From contig CAVXZW010000021.1 in the NCBI GenBank assembly GCA_963766445.1, positions 1 to 64,000 on the forward strand: a stretch of DNA of 64,000 bases, in the 5' to 3' direction. Of this stretch, positions 38,609-48,628 are shown one piece after another (position 1 is the first letter of the stretch; each line of letters begins with the position of its first letter). The stretch is from JAICYJ01 sp963766445 (lineage in GTDB: Bacteria > Actinomycetota > Thermoleophilia > Gaiellales > JAICJC01). Position numbers and translations under genes: made by a program. The notes under the pieces were generated by a model that did no database searches, was not told the origin of the DNA, and saw only the letters and a list, made by a program, of their open reading frames with translations.

Positions 38609-40894
38609 TCAGCCCACCGTGATCAAACGGGACGCCGAGACGGCGCTCAGCCAGCGGCCGTTGCGGTCGCCGTGGTACCGCCAGCGAAGGCGGTAACGGC
38701 CGGCCCGCGGCAGTGTCATCACCCGCCGGAAACGGCCGCTCTCCCCCACCCCGGCCGGGCCGATGCGATGCCAGCGGCGGCCGGCGACGCGGATCTGTGC
38801 GAGCACGGGGCGACCGGCCAGCGCGGGCAACGTGCGACCCGCAAACGAGAACGGCACGCCGGCCCTGAGCGGGCCGGTCGGTGTGCGGGCCCAGAGCGGC
38901 GGGATCACGTAGATCGTGCCGCGGTCGGAGAGCGCCGGCCGCATCGTCTCCGACCCGAGGTAGACGGCACGCCAGTGCATCCGGCGCGACGGCGCCCGCA
39001 GCCGCAGAGACCAGCCGCCGTGGGCGTCGGTGGTTCGCCGCCACTCGCGAACGCCGATCGCCGTAGTGCCCTGGACGACTACGCGAGCCCCGCCGATACC
39101 GCCCTCGGCATCGCTGAGCACGCCGTGCAGGGTGATGAAGCGCCCGTACCGGAGCCTCCGGGCACCGGAGGGCAGCGCTGAGATCCGGGTGGCTGCGAAC
39201 GCGGGCTGAGCGGGCGCGTAGGCGGCCAGGTCGACGGCCAGCGCACCGGCCAGCGGCGCGCCGATGCCGCTCGCCTGGTCGTAGCCGGGCGTGGCCGGGT
39301 AGCGCCCGGCACCGTCGGGATTGTTGCTGCCGACGGTGACGTCGCGGAACGCGACGGGGTCAGCGGCGAAGCTGTCGTACAGGAACGGATCGGCGAATCC
39401 CAGCCGTGCGCCGCCGTGGGCCAGCGAGTAGCTGTTGATGTCGGCCACGATGCCGGCCAGAAGCGGCGCGGAGGCACTCGTCCCGCCCAGCGTCATCCAG
39501 CCGGCGTGCCCACAGGCCGCGGTCGTGCAGTAGACGGGATAGCCGTGCCGGGCGCCAGACGCGTGCAGGGAGACGTCCGGCACCTGCCGATGGCCGTTCG
39601 AGAACCTGTTCCTGACGCCCGCACCCGCCTGCCATGCCGGCCGTGGCCAGAACCGTGAGAGACCGCCGCCCCCGGAGCCGGTGAGGTCGTTCCACACGAC
39701 CTCGTGCCGGCTGCCGGACGTGCTGAGTCGCAGGTCCGTGCCACCGACGCCGGTGGCGAACGGCTGCGCAGCCGGGTCGTCCACGGCCAGCCGGCGGAAG
39801 CCGCCGCAGTCGTAGGCGCCGGCATCGCCAGATGCGGCGACGAAGGTGATGCCCGAGACCGCGGCAAGCTGCAGCGCCGAGTTGGTTGCGGCCGCGGCCG
39901 CCGGCGTCACCGCGGGCTCGCACAGGCCCCAGCTGTCGCTGATGATGCGAACGCCGGTGACGGGCGCATCGGCCACGATCGCATTCACGACCTCCGCCAT
40001 CGTGCCGGCCGGCTTGTCGATGTACACGTGCACCGCATCCAGGCCGGGCGCGGCCGAGATCACCGTCTCGATGTCGAGCGCGACCTCGGCGGAGCCGGTG
40101 CGGTCACCGGTGGCGCGGCCCACCAGACGGTTGCTGACGGGGACGGAGGTGCCGAAGCACGACTGGTAGGCGGCGACGTCGGACGGGCCGGTATCCGGAG
40201 AAGGCAACCACCGCCACGCTCTCGCCGCCGCCGCCGTAGCCGCCTGCGACCAGGGCGGAATGGCCGTATCCGCCCGCCGAGCCAAGCTGCGAGGGCAGGT
40301 AGCCGCCGGTGCGTCCCGCCGCCGAGCAGGGCGGAGGGGACGGCGCCGCGTGGCCGCCGGCGGCCAGCGGCTGCAGCGGTGTCGTGGTATCCAGACCCGC
40401 CACGTCCTGCACCAGCGGGGCGATCGACGCCGGCACTTGCGGGCGCCCGGAGGCACGCCGGGCAAAGCCGCCGGCAGCAGCCTGCAAGGACACGCCAAAT
40501 GCCTGTTCGGCGGCCGCTGCAGGGCCGGTGAAGGACATCGAAAGGCCCCGGTCGGGACTGCAGCCGAAGCCCGGATGCTGCCATCGCCGCCCGCACCCGT
40601 GGCGATGTCGCGCGGCGACGGCAGGAACAGCGCGTGCACCAGCCGCGGCGGCAGCGGACGCCGCCCGCTGGAGGCGAGGGCCAGCCGCTCGAGCAGCCGC
40701 GGATGTCGCGGCTGCAGCGAGAGCGTCAGCTGCACGGGCGCCGCCGCGGGCAACGACGGCAGGCTGTGGCCGAACGACTGCGCGGCGGCATCGCCGGATA
40801 TCAGGGCGGCCACCGCGAGCGCGGACAGGAGCAGGATCAGGAGACGCGGGCGGATACCTGCACGGTAGCCCGGCGCGAGCGTCCCGGCCGGCAC
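38609..40894 (-). CDS. S53 (sedolisin/kumamolisin) serine-carboxyl protease, two frame breaks
   Basis: An exported acid protease precursor, about 760 residues. GTG 40894 gives a signal peptide (PRLLILLLSALAVAALIS). A pro-domain follows that breaks frame near 40585 and resumes as SPDRGLSMSFTGPAAAAEQA. A second break near 40195 lies in SGY...DVAAYQSCFG. The catalytic Glu-Asp pair is in EVALDIETV, the oxyanion Asp in SDSWG, and the nucleophile in GGTSASAPLLAG. Roughly 170 C-terminal residues form beta-rich domains. It begins 3 bp after the accA stop, so it may be the last gene of the fatty-acid operon. Confidence 0.8.
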   Translation of the reverse strand: MPAGTLAPGYRAGIRPRLLILLLSALAVAALISGDAAAQSFGHSLPSLPAAAPVQLTLSLQPRHPRLLERLALASSGRRPLPPRLVHALFLPSPRDIATGAGGDGSIRASAAVPTGAFRCPSPALQRPPNRHLACPCRLLPAALPGVPPGARKCRRRSPRWCRTWRVWIPRHRCSRWPPAATRRRPLRPARRRDAPAATCPRSLARRADTAIPPWSQAATAAAARAWRWLPSPDTGPSDVAAYQSCFGTSVPVSNRLVGRATGDRTGSAEVALDIETVISAAPGLDAVHVYIDKPAGTMAEVVNAIVADAPVTGVRIISDSWGLCEPAVTPAAAAATNSALQLAAVSGITFVAASGDAGAYDCGGFRRLAVDDPAAQPFATGVGGTDLRLSTSGSRHEVVWNDLTGSGGGGLSRFWPRPAWQAGAGVRNRFSNGHRQVPDVSLHASGARHGYPVYCTTAACGHAGWMTLGGTSASAPLLAGIVADINSYSLAHGGARLGFADPFLYDSFAADPVAFRDVTVGSNNPDGAGRYPATPGYDQASGIGAPLAGALAVDLAAYAPAQPAFAATRISALPSGARRLRYGRFITLHGVLSDAEGGIGGARVVVQGTTAIGVREWRRTTDAHGGWSLRLRAPSRRMHWRAVYLGSETMRPALSDRGTIYVIPPLWARTPTGPLRAGVPFSFAGRTLPALAGRPVLAQIRVAGRRWHRIGPAGVGESGRFRRVMTLPRAGRYRLRWRYHGDRNGRWLSAVSASRLITVG

Positions 40895-40897
40895 CGT

Positions 40898-41726
<829 letters not shown>

Positions 41727-41740
<14 letters not shown>

Positions 41741-42695
41741 GGTCCGGCAACATGTCGGTGATCCGGCGGCGCGCGCCGCCCAGGATGCGGTTCATGGCGC
41801 GCTGAGCGCCGAGGTCGGGGATCAGGGTCGGCCGGCGGTAGGGATTGCCGCCCGCCAGCAGCCACGCCAGGCGCGCCACCAGGTCCCGCAGCTCCGGGCG
41901 CGGCACGATCAGATCGATGTGGCCGTGCCGGAAGTTCGACTCCGCCAGGCCGAAGTCGTCGGGCACGTCCTCACGCGTCGTCTGGCGCACGACCCGCGGG
42001 CCGGAGAACGAGAGCAGGGCCCCCGGCTCGGCGATCACGACGTCGCCCAGGGCGGCGAAGCTGGCGGCGACGCCGCCGGTCGTGGGGTGAGCCAGGACCG
42101 AGATGTAGGGCCGCCCCGCCTCGCGCAGCTCGTCCACGGCCGCGACCGTCTTTGCCATCTGCATCAGTGCCAGGACGCCCTCCTGCATGCGAGCGCCGCC
42201 GGAGGCGGACACGGTCACCAGGGGCATGCGCCGCTCGATCGCCAGCTCGGCTGCACGGAACACCTTCTCCCCCACCACCGAGCCCATGCTGCCGCCCAGG
42301 AAGGTGAAGTCCATCACGGCCAGCGCCACCGGCAGGCCGCCGATGTCAGCCGAGCCCACCAGCATCGCGTCGTTCAGCCCGGTCTGCTGCTCAGCCGCCT
42401 GCAGGCGCTCGGGGTACGGTCGCGTGTCGACGAACTCGAGGGCGTCCGCCGAGTGCAACTCGCGCGCGATCTCGCTCCAGCTGCCTTCGTCGGTCAGCTG
42501 CACGATCCGCTCACGGGCGGTCACCGGGAAGTGGTAGCCGCAGTGCGCGCAGACGCGCAGGTTCGCGACCATCTCCTCCTCGCGGTAGTGCGAGTCGCAG
42601 CGCGGACAGGTGTTGCGGGTGCGGCTGGCGGCCGTCTCGGATTGCCCGGCCTCCGTCCCCACACGGCTGATGTCGACGCTGATCTCCTTGGCCAC
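41727..42695 (-). CDS. accD: Acetyl-CoA carboxylase carboxyltransferase subunit beta
   Basis: Partner of AccA, 322 residues. The N-terminal zinc ribbon has C30, C33, C49 and C52 (TCPRCDSHY, RVCAHCGYH). The crotonase-fold part has MDFTFLGGSMGSVVGEK and VSASGGARMQEG. I chose GTG 42695 because GGAGGG lies just upstream; a longer in-frame extension to 42794 would run through the inverted-repeat element. The stop lies within accA. Confidence 0.92.
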
Positions 42696-42745
42696 TGACC
42701 CTCCGACGTGTGACGCGCGAGCTGGTGGGATTGGTTGCGGGGCTA

Positions 42746-42911
42746 GATGGTTGATTCCACGGGATACGTGGATGCTGGGCGCAGGATGGGGCACGCTGGA
42801 CGTCGGGAGCGTCCGCAGGGCGGGCTGGATGATGTCCTGGCCGAGGACGATCGTGGCGTCCCGCGGGTCCCAGACCAGTCCAGCGCCGCGTAGCTCGTGG
42901 AATCAACCATC
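42746..42911. repeat. 166-bp element bounded by 16-bp perfect inverted repeats
   Basis: GATGGTTGATTCCACG (42746-42761) and its exact complement CGTGGAATCAACCATC (42896-42911) enclose 134 bp between fabF and accD. The right arm contains the fabF stop codon. As RNA of the operon it would close a long 16-bp stem. Next to the left arm, CCACG-TATCC-CGTGG (minus-strand reading) can form a competing hairpin with the same arm. It could be a structured regulatory RNA or a small MITE-like insertion. A 55-codon frame spans it exactly, which the repeat itself explains. Confidence 0.65.
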
Positions 42912-44170
42912 CATGGCCGCCGCGTCCGCGTCCCATCGGCGCAGCACGATCACCGCGTTGTGCCCGCCGAACCCGAACGAGTTCGTGAGCGCATAGGGGA
43001 CGTCGGCGGCCCGGCCGGTGTTGGGGACGTAGTCGAGGTCGCAGTCCGGGTCGGGATCGGTCTGGTTGATGGTGGGCGGCACGAACGAGTCGCGCATCGC
43101 GAGCGCGGTGATGATCGTCTCCAGGGCGCCGGCGGCGCCCAGCAGGTGCCCGGTCTCGCTCTTGGTGGACGAGGTCGGGATCTGGTACGCGCGCTCCTCG
43201 CCCAGCGCCAGCTTCAGCGCCTTCGTCTCGGCGGTATCGCCGGCCGGAGTCGAGGTGCCGTGCGCGTTCACGTAGGCGATCATCTCCGGCGTCACCCCGC
43301 CGTCGACCATGGCGTTTCGCATCGCCCGCGCCGGATTGCCGCCGACCGGATCCGGCTCCGTGACATGGTGCGCGTCCGACGACATGCCGTAGCCCACGAT
43401 CTCGGCGTAGATGCGGGCGCCGCGGGCCCGCGCCCGCTCCAGCTCCTCGATCACCAGCACGGCGCCGCCCTCGGCCAGGATGAATCCGTCTCGGCCCAGG
43501 TCGAACGGCCGGCTGGCGCCCTCCGGGTCGTCGTTGCGACGCGACAGCGCCCGCATCGTGCCGAAGCCGCCGAGGCCGAGCGGCACCACCGGCGCCTCAA
43601 CGCCGCCCGCCAGCATCGCGTCGGCCATGCCGGCGCGGATGAACAGCACGCCGTTCCCGATCGACATGGCCGACGCGGCACACGCGGTGCACTCGGTGGT
43701 GAGCGGGCCGCGGGTACCCAGCGCCATCGAGATCTCGGCCGCGCCCATGTTCGGGATCAGGGCCGTCACCCAGAACGGGTTGAGGCGATCGGGGCCGGCC
43801 TCGAACAGCTTGCGGTGCGCGACCTCCTCGGTCTTGAGGCCGCCGATGCCGGTGCCGATCGAGCAGCCGATCCGCTCGGCATCGGCACGGATGTCGATGC
43901 CGGCGTCGTCCACGGCCATCGTGGCAGCGGCCACCGCGAACTGCGCGAAGCGGTCGGTCTTCCGCACCGAACGATGCTCCATGTACCGCTCGGGCTCGAA
44001 GTCCTTGACCTGTGCGGCGATCCGCACGTGGCCCTCGAAGCCCTCGACCACGGACACGCCGGAGCGCCCTCCCGCACAGACTGCCAGGTCTGCTCGGCGT
44101 CGAGCCCGCACGGCGTGACCGCGCCCATGCCGGTGATGACCACTCGTCGTCGTCCCTGTCCGTCGCTCAT
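42903..44170 (-). CDS. fabF: Beta-ketoacyl-ACP synthase II, one frame break
   Basis: An elongating condensing enzyme of type II fatty-acid synthesis, about 420 residues. ATG 44170 overlaps the fabG stop, and the N-terminus reads MSDGQGRRRVVITGMGAVTP. A one-base loss in a G run near 44070 shifts the frame; adding one G restores VREGRSGVSVVEGFEGHV. The catalytic Cys is in TECTACAAS, and the two His are in NAHGTSTPAGD and SETGHLLGAAG. The C-terminus ends inside an inverted repeat. Confidence 0.88.
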
Positions 44171-44915
44171 ATGCCAAGCCCTCCATCCACTGCCAGGACG
44201 TCGCCGGTGATGAAACCGGCTGCGTCGGAGCACAAGAACCGCACCGCCCGCGCCACATCGGCCGGCTCGCCCAGCCGTCCCAGCGGCGTTCCGCCCAGGA
44301 TTGCCTCGCGTGCCTGATCAGGGAGCGCGTCCGTCAGCTCGGTGGCAATGTAGCCGGGCGCGATCGCATTCACGCGTATACCCCGGCCGCCCAGCTCCTT
44401 CGCGAGCGACTTCGTGAGCCCGATCAGACCTGCCTTGGAGGCCGCGTAGTTGGTCTGGCCGGCGTTGCCGTGCACGCCAACGATCGACGTGATGTTGACG
44501 ATCACACCGGCGCGGCGCTTCAGCATCGGCCGCGACAGCGCCCGGCAGGTGAAGAAGGCGCCGCCCAGGTTGGTGTCGATCACCGAGCGCCAATCCTCGT
44601 CGGAGAGGCGCATGATCAGATCGTCCCTGGTGATGCCCGCGTTGTTGACCAGGATCGCGATCGGGCCGATGTCGCCCTCGACGGCAGCCCACCAGCGCCG
44701 CCGCGCCCTCGGCGGTGGACACGTCGCCCTGCACCGGCGTGGGCGCTGCCGCCGGCCGCGCGCACGGCATCGCAGACCGCGGTTGCGGCGGAGGCGTCGC
44801 GGGCGTAGTTGACCGCCACCTCCGCGCCGGCGGCCGCCAGCTCGGTGCAGATCGCTGCGCCGATCCCGCGCGAGCCGCCGGTCACCAGCGCCACCCTGCC
44901 GTCAAGCTCAGGCAT
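44167..44915 (-). CDS. fabG: 3-oxoacyl-ACP reductase, two frame breaks
   Basis: An NADPH-dependent short-chain dehydrogenase of about 249 residues. The N-terminus MPELDGRVALVTGGSRGIG is in one frame. After a break near 44755 the middle reads APTPVQGDVSTAEGAAALV, and after a second break near 44685 it continues VEGDIGPIAILVNNAGITRD. The catalytic Tyr-Lys is in NYAASKAGL. Both breaks are single extra bases. The start overlaps the end of fabD, and the stop overlaps the fabF start, leaving no room for acpP. Confidence 0.88.
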
Positions 44916-45828
44916 CAGCCGTCACCTCCTGTGCCGCCGCCAGCTCGGCGGGGGTCGAGATCGAGAGCGCGCGCACGGACGGTTCGATGCGCTTCACCAG
45001 CCCGGTCAGAACGCCACCCGGCCCCAGCTCCACGAACGTGCCGACGCCACCGGCGATCAGCGCCTGCACGGCCTGGGTGAACCGCACCGGCGCCGTCAGC
45101 TGATCCACCAGCAGCCCCGGGATCCGGTCGGCGGTCTCGAGGTCGTTGGTGACGGTGCTCATGAATGCCGTCGAGAGCTGCCCGAATGCGACCGCGTCCA
45201 CCGCCGGCGCGAACCGGGCGGCGGCGCCGGCCATCAGCGGGCAGTGGAACGCCCCCGCCACCTTCAGCCGGATCTGCTTGCCGCCGGCGTCGCTCACCGC
45301 CTCGGCCATGGCGTCGAGGCCCTCGTCGCTGCCCGAGATCACCACCTGGCCCGGGCAGTTGTAGTTGGCCGGCCAGACGTCGTCCCGCTGCGCGCAGAGC
45401 CGCTCGACCTGATCGTCGTCGAGCTTGAGGACGGCCGCCATGCCGCCACCGGCACCGGCCGCGGCGCTGATCCGGCCACGCTCGTTCACCAGCTCGAACA
45501 GCTCGTCGAGGTCGGCGGCACCCGCCGCCGCCAGCGCCGCGTACTCGCCGACGCTGTGGCCGACCACGACGTCGGCGCGCAGCGAGCTGCCGGCCGTGAC
45601 CGCCCGGTACGCCGCCAGCGACGCCGCCATCAGCGCCGGCTGGGTGATCTCGGTGCGCGACAGCTGATCGAGCGGGCCGTCGAAGCTGACCGCGCGCACG
45701 TCGAAGCCGGCCGCCCGGCCGGCGCGGTCGAACACGTCTGCGGCCTCGGGGAAGGCCTCAGCCAGCTCGCGCCCCATGCCCACGCGCTGGCTGCCCTGGC
45801 CCGGGAAGCAGAAGGCGATCTTGCTCAT
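44908..45828 (-). CDS. fabD: Malonyl-CoA:ACP malonyltransferase
   Basis: Loads malonate onto acyl carrier protein; 306 residues. It starts MSKIAFCFPGQGSQRVGMG, the nucleophilic Ser is in VVGHSVGEYAAL, and the His is in VAGAFHCPLMAGA. The ATG at 45828 overlaps the fabH stop (ATGA). It is uninterrupted. Confidence 0.93.
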   Translation of the reverse strand: MSKIAFCFPGQGSQRVGMGRELAEAFPEAADVFDRAGRAAGFDVRAVSFDGPLDQLSRTEITQPALMAASLAAYRAVTAGSSLRADVVVGHSVGEYAALAAAGAADLDELFELVNERGRISAAAGAGGGMAAVLKLDDDQVERLCAQRDDVWPANYNCPGQVVISGSDEGLDAMAEAVSDAGGKQIRLKVAGAFHCPLMAGAAARFAPAVDAVAFGQLSTAFMSTVTNDLETADRIPGLLVDQLTAPVRFTQAVQALIAGGVGTFVELGPGGVLTGLVKRIEPSVRALSISTPAELAAAQEVTADA

Positions 45829-46819
45829 CCGCGCTCCTTCGTCCACTCCATCACACACGATCCCCAGGCCAGGCCGCCGCCGAAGCCGACCATCAGCACG
45901 AGGTCGCCCGGCCCGATCCGTCCCTGCCGCCAGGCCTCGTCCAGACAGATCGGGATCGATCCGGCGGAGGTGTTGCCGTATCGGTCAACGTTGGAGAACA
46001 CCTTGGCCTCGTCCAGCCCCAGCCGGCGCGCGGCGTGATCGATGATGCGCCTGTTCGCCTGGTGTGGCACGAACACGTCGACGTCCTCGACGCCGAGGCC
46101 GGCGGCCTCCAGGCTGCGCAGGGACGAGTCGACCACCACCCGCGTCGCGAACTTGTACACCTCCGGCCCGTTCATCCGGACGAACGGGCCTTCGTCGTGG
46201 TCGGCGGCGTGGCCGGCCGCTGCGACCGACAGCTGCATCGCGCCCGATCCGTCGGCACCCAGCTCGAAGCCGCGCAGCCCGTGGCGGTCATCGTCCCGGC
46301 GCAGCACCACGGCACCGGCGCCGTCGCCGAACAGGATGCAGGTGGAGCGATCGCTCCAGTCCAGCAGCCGTGAGAACACCTCGGTGCCGACCACGAGCAC
46401 CGTCTCGGCCAGGCCTGCCGCGATCTGCGAGTAGGCCTGCGCGAGCGCGTAGATGAAGCCCGTGCAGGCGGCGGACAGGTCGTAGCCCGCCACCTCGCCC
46501 GCGCCGATCCGCTCGCCGATCAACGACGCGGTGGCCGGGAAGTAGTAGTCGGGGCTGGCGGTGGCGGCCACGATCAGGTCGAGCTCCCCGGCATCGATGC
46601 CAGCGCTGAGAAGCGCACGCCGCGCCGCCTCGGCGCCGAGCGTGGCCGACGAGTCGGACGGCGGCCGCGATCCGCCGCTCGCGGATGCCGGTGCGCTGTG
46701 CGATCCACTCGTCGCTGGTGTCGACCATCGTCGCGATCTCGTCGTTGCTCATCACCCGGTCGGGCACGTGTGAGCCGATGCCGATCAAGCGCAACGCGCT
46801 GGCCGCAGGCGGCGATCAT
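45825..46819 (-). CDS. fabH: Beta-ketoacyl-ACP synthase III, two frame breaks
   Basis: Initiates fatty-acid chains by condensing an acyl-CoA with malonyl-ACP; about 331 residues. ATG 46819 overlaps the fabZ stop. An extra base near 46788 separates MIAACGQRVA from LIGIGSHVPDRVMSNDE; without it TTG 46794 would be the start. A second extra base near 46662 precedes PPSDSSATLGAEAARRALL. The active-site Cys is in SAACTGFIYAL, the His in FVPHQANRRI, and the Asn in RYGNTSAGS. Confidence 0.88.
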
Positions 46820-47271
46820 GCGTCCAGCTCCGTCAACGCGAACGTGAGCGCGGCGCGGCAGGCCAGGTCGTCTCCCACCGACGCGGTGGCGTCGGCCTTG
46901 CCGATGGGACCGCGCAGGCGCGTGATCTGGCAGCGCAGCGTGAGCGTGTCCCCCGGCACCACGATCCGCTTGAAGCGGACATCGTCGATGCCGGCGAACA
47001 ACGCCAGCCGGCCGGCGAAGCCGGGCGAAGAGAGGCCGCAGACCGCACCCACCTGCGCCAGCGCCTCGACCTGCAACACGCCCGGCATGATCGGCCGGCC
47101 GGGGAAGTGCCCGCGCAGATACCAGGCATCGTCGCGTACGTGATAGTGGCCGGTGGCGTGCTCACCCGGCACCAACTCGACGATCTCGTCCACCAGCAGG
47201 AACGGGTCGCGGTGGGGGATGATCGCCTCGATGCCGGCTCTGTCGAGCGGCAGGACGAGGCCATCCGTCAC
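46816..47271 (-). CDS. fabZ: 3-hydroxyacyl-ACP dehydratase
   Basis: A hot-dog-fold dehydratase of 151 residues. IIPHRDPFLLVDEI and GHFPGRPIMPGVLQVEALAQ contain the catalytic His and Glu. GTG 47271 overlaps the stop of the sigma-factor gene, so translation of the whole fatty-acid operon is coupled to the sigma factor. Confidence 0.92.
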   Translation of the reverse strand: MTDGLVLPLDRAGIEAIIPHRDPFLLVDEIVELVPGEHATGHYHVRDDAWYLRGHFPGRPIMPGVLQVEALAQVGAVCGLSSPGFAGRLALFAGIDDVRFKRIVVPGDTLTLRCQITRLRGPIGKADATASVGDDLACRAALTFALTELDA

Positions 47272-47894
47272 GCCGAGACCGCCTCGGCCGGCGACTCCAG
47301 CGCCCGGCGCATGCGGGCGCGGCCACGATGTGCGTGGCACTTGACCGTGCCCACCGGCATCTCCAGCACCTCCGCGATCTCCTCGTACGAGAGGGCGAGC
47401 ACATCTTTCATCACCATCACGTGCCGCTGGTCGTTGGACAGGACCTCCAGCTCCCGCGCCAGCTCCGCGCGCTGCTCACGCTGGCAGGCGAGATCGTGAG
47501 GTCCCAGCGCCGACGCCACCTCGGGCGCGGTCTCCAGCGCCTGGTGCTGCCGGCGACGCTGGCGCTCGCCGAGGTCGCGGCAGGTGTTGGTCACCAGGCT
47601 GTAGAGCCAGGTCGCGAAACGGGCCTCTCCGCGGAATTGATCGATTCTGGTGAGCACCTTTGCAAGCGCCTCCTGTGCCGCGTCCTCCGCGTCCTGCGGG
47701 TCGTTGAGCAGGTATCCGGCCAGCCGCCGCACCCGCGGCTCGTGCCGTTCCACCAGCGCCGCCAGGGCGGCGCGATCGCCATCCTGCGCCCGCACGGCGA
47801 GCACGACATCCGAGAGCGCGGCGTACGCGGACTCGTCTCGTACCCGGTCTCGCAGGGTCAGACGGGCCTCCGCACGTTTCGGTTGCGCGAACAT
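47268..47894 (-). CDS. ECF-type RNA polymerase sigma factor
   Basis: A 208-residue sigma-70 family factor with region 2 (YLLNDPQDAEDAAQEALAKV, FATWLYSLVTNTCRD) and region 4 (LALSYEEIAEVLEMPVGTVK). No anti-sigma gene is adjacent. It is the first gene of the transcript containing fabZ-fabH-fabD-fabG-fabF-accD-accA, joined by a 4-bp overlap. It may autoregulate the fatty-acid operon in response to membrane stress. ATG 47894 is 9 nt after the -10 box TACAAT. Confidence 0.88.
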   Translation of the reverse strand: MFAQPKRAEARLTLRDRVRDESAYAALSDVVLAVRAQDGDRAALAALVERHEPRVRRLAGYLLNDPQDAEDAAQEALAKVLTRIDQFRGEARFATWLYSLVTNTCRDLGERQRRRQHQALETAPEVASALGPHDLACQREQRAELARELEVLSNDQRHVMVMKDVLALSYEEIAEVLEMPVGTVKCHAHRGRARMRRALESPAEAVSA

Positions 47895-47902
47895 GAGCGG
47901 CC

Positions 47903-47909
47903 TATTGTA
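47903..47909. promoter_or_regulatory. Bidirectional -10 of sigma factor and birA
   Basis: TATTGTA serves as TATTGT for birA (5 nt before ATG 47914) and, complemented, as TACAAT for the sigma-factor/fatty-acid operon (9 nt before ATG 47894). One symmetric element thus sits between lipid synthesis and the biotin ligase that activates its carboxylase. Confidence 0.5.
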
Positions 47910-47913
47910 TGGA

Positions 47914-48624
47914 ATGCCAATGCTTCCCGAGCAGGTCGAGCCACGGCTGCGCGGTCGCTTCGGGCGGCCCTACCTGTGGGCCGACGAGTGCGAGTCCACC
48001 CAGGAGCTGGCCCGGCCGCTGCCGCAAGGCGGCGTGGCCGCCTGCGATCGCCAGCTGCAGGGGCGCGGCCGGCGCGGCCGCACGTGGCAGGCAGAGCCGG
48101 GCACCGGGCTGCTGTTCTCGCTGGCGCTCGAGCCGCGCACGCCGCCGCAGGGCCTGGCCAGCTTCTCGCTGGTCGCGGCCGAGGCGGTGGCCGAGGCCTG
48201 CCACGACCGCGCTTTAGTCCGCTGGCCGAACGATGTGATGCTGGACGGCCGCAAGCTGGCCGGCGTGCTGCCCGAGCTGCGCGACGGCAAGCTGGTGCTG
48301 GGCGTTGGCGTGAACGCGGACATGAGCGAGGCGCAGCTGCCGGCGGATGCGCGCGTTCCCGCAACCTCGCTGCAGATCGCGACCGGCGGGCCGGTCGACC
48401 GGGTGGAGCTGCTGGTGGCGCTGCTGGCCGTGCTCGAGCGCCGTTATGACGCGTTCGAGCGCGACGGGTTCACGGGCCTCGGGCGCGACGAGCTGCGCGA
48501 GCGGCACGTGACGCTGGTCGGCGCGGCGAGCGGCATCAGCGAGGGTGTCGATGAAGATGGCCGGCTGCTGCTCGACGGCCGCGCCTACAGCTCCGCAGAG
48601 GTTGAGCGGGTCGAGCTGCGCTGA
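47914..48624 (+). CDS. birA: Biotin--[acetyl-CoA carboxylase] ligase
   Basis: Attaches biotin to the carrier protein of acetyl-CoA carboxylase; about 236 residues. The catalytic region shows DECESTQELA, the biotinyl-AMP loop QGRGRRGRTWQ, and VRWPNDVMLDGRKLAGVL. There is no N-terminal DNA-binding domain, so it is not a BirA-type repressor. ATG 47914 or 47920 can start it. Its divergent position beside the operon containing accA and accD fits its role. Confidence 0.9.
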   Translation: MPMLPEQVEPRLRGRFGRPYLWADECESTQELARPLPQGGVAACDRQLQGRGRRGRTWQAEPGTGLLFSLALEPRTPPQGLASFSLVAAEAVAEACHDRALVRWPNDVMLDGRKLAGVLPELRDGKLVLGVGVNADMSEAQLPADARVPATSLQIATGGPVDRVELLVALLAVLERRYDAFERDGFTGLGRDELRERHVTLVGAASGISEGVDEDGRLLLDGRAYSSAEVERVELR

Positions 48625-48628
48625 ATGG

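Noticed and set aside
42696..42902. Read-through fusion of fabF and accD across the TGA in the same frame
   Set aside because: The frame is open for 69 codons, but accD has a good ribosome-binding site and normal length without it, and open frames are common at this GC content.
42743..42910. 55-codon frame from ATG 42910 to TAG 42743 spanning the inverted-repeat element
   Set aside because: Its ends coincide with the repeat arms, and the middle part is Arg/Ser/Pro-rich like a shadow frame. Not called as a gene.
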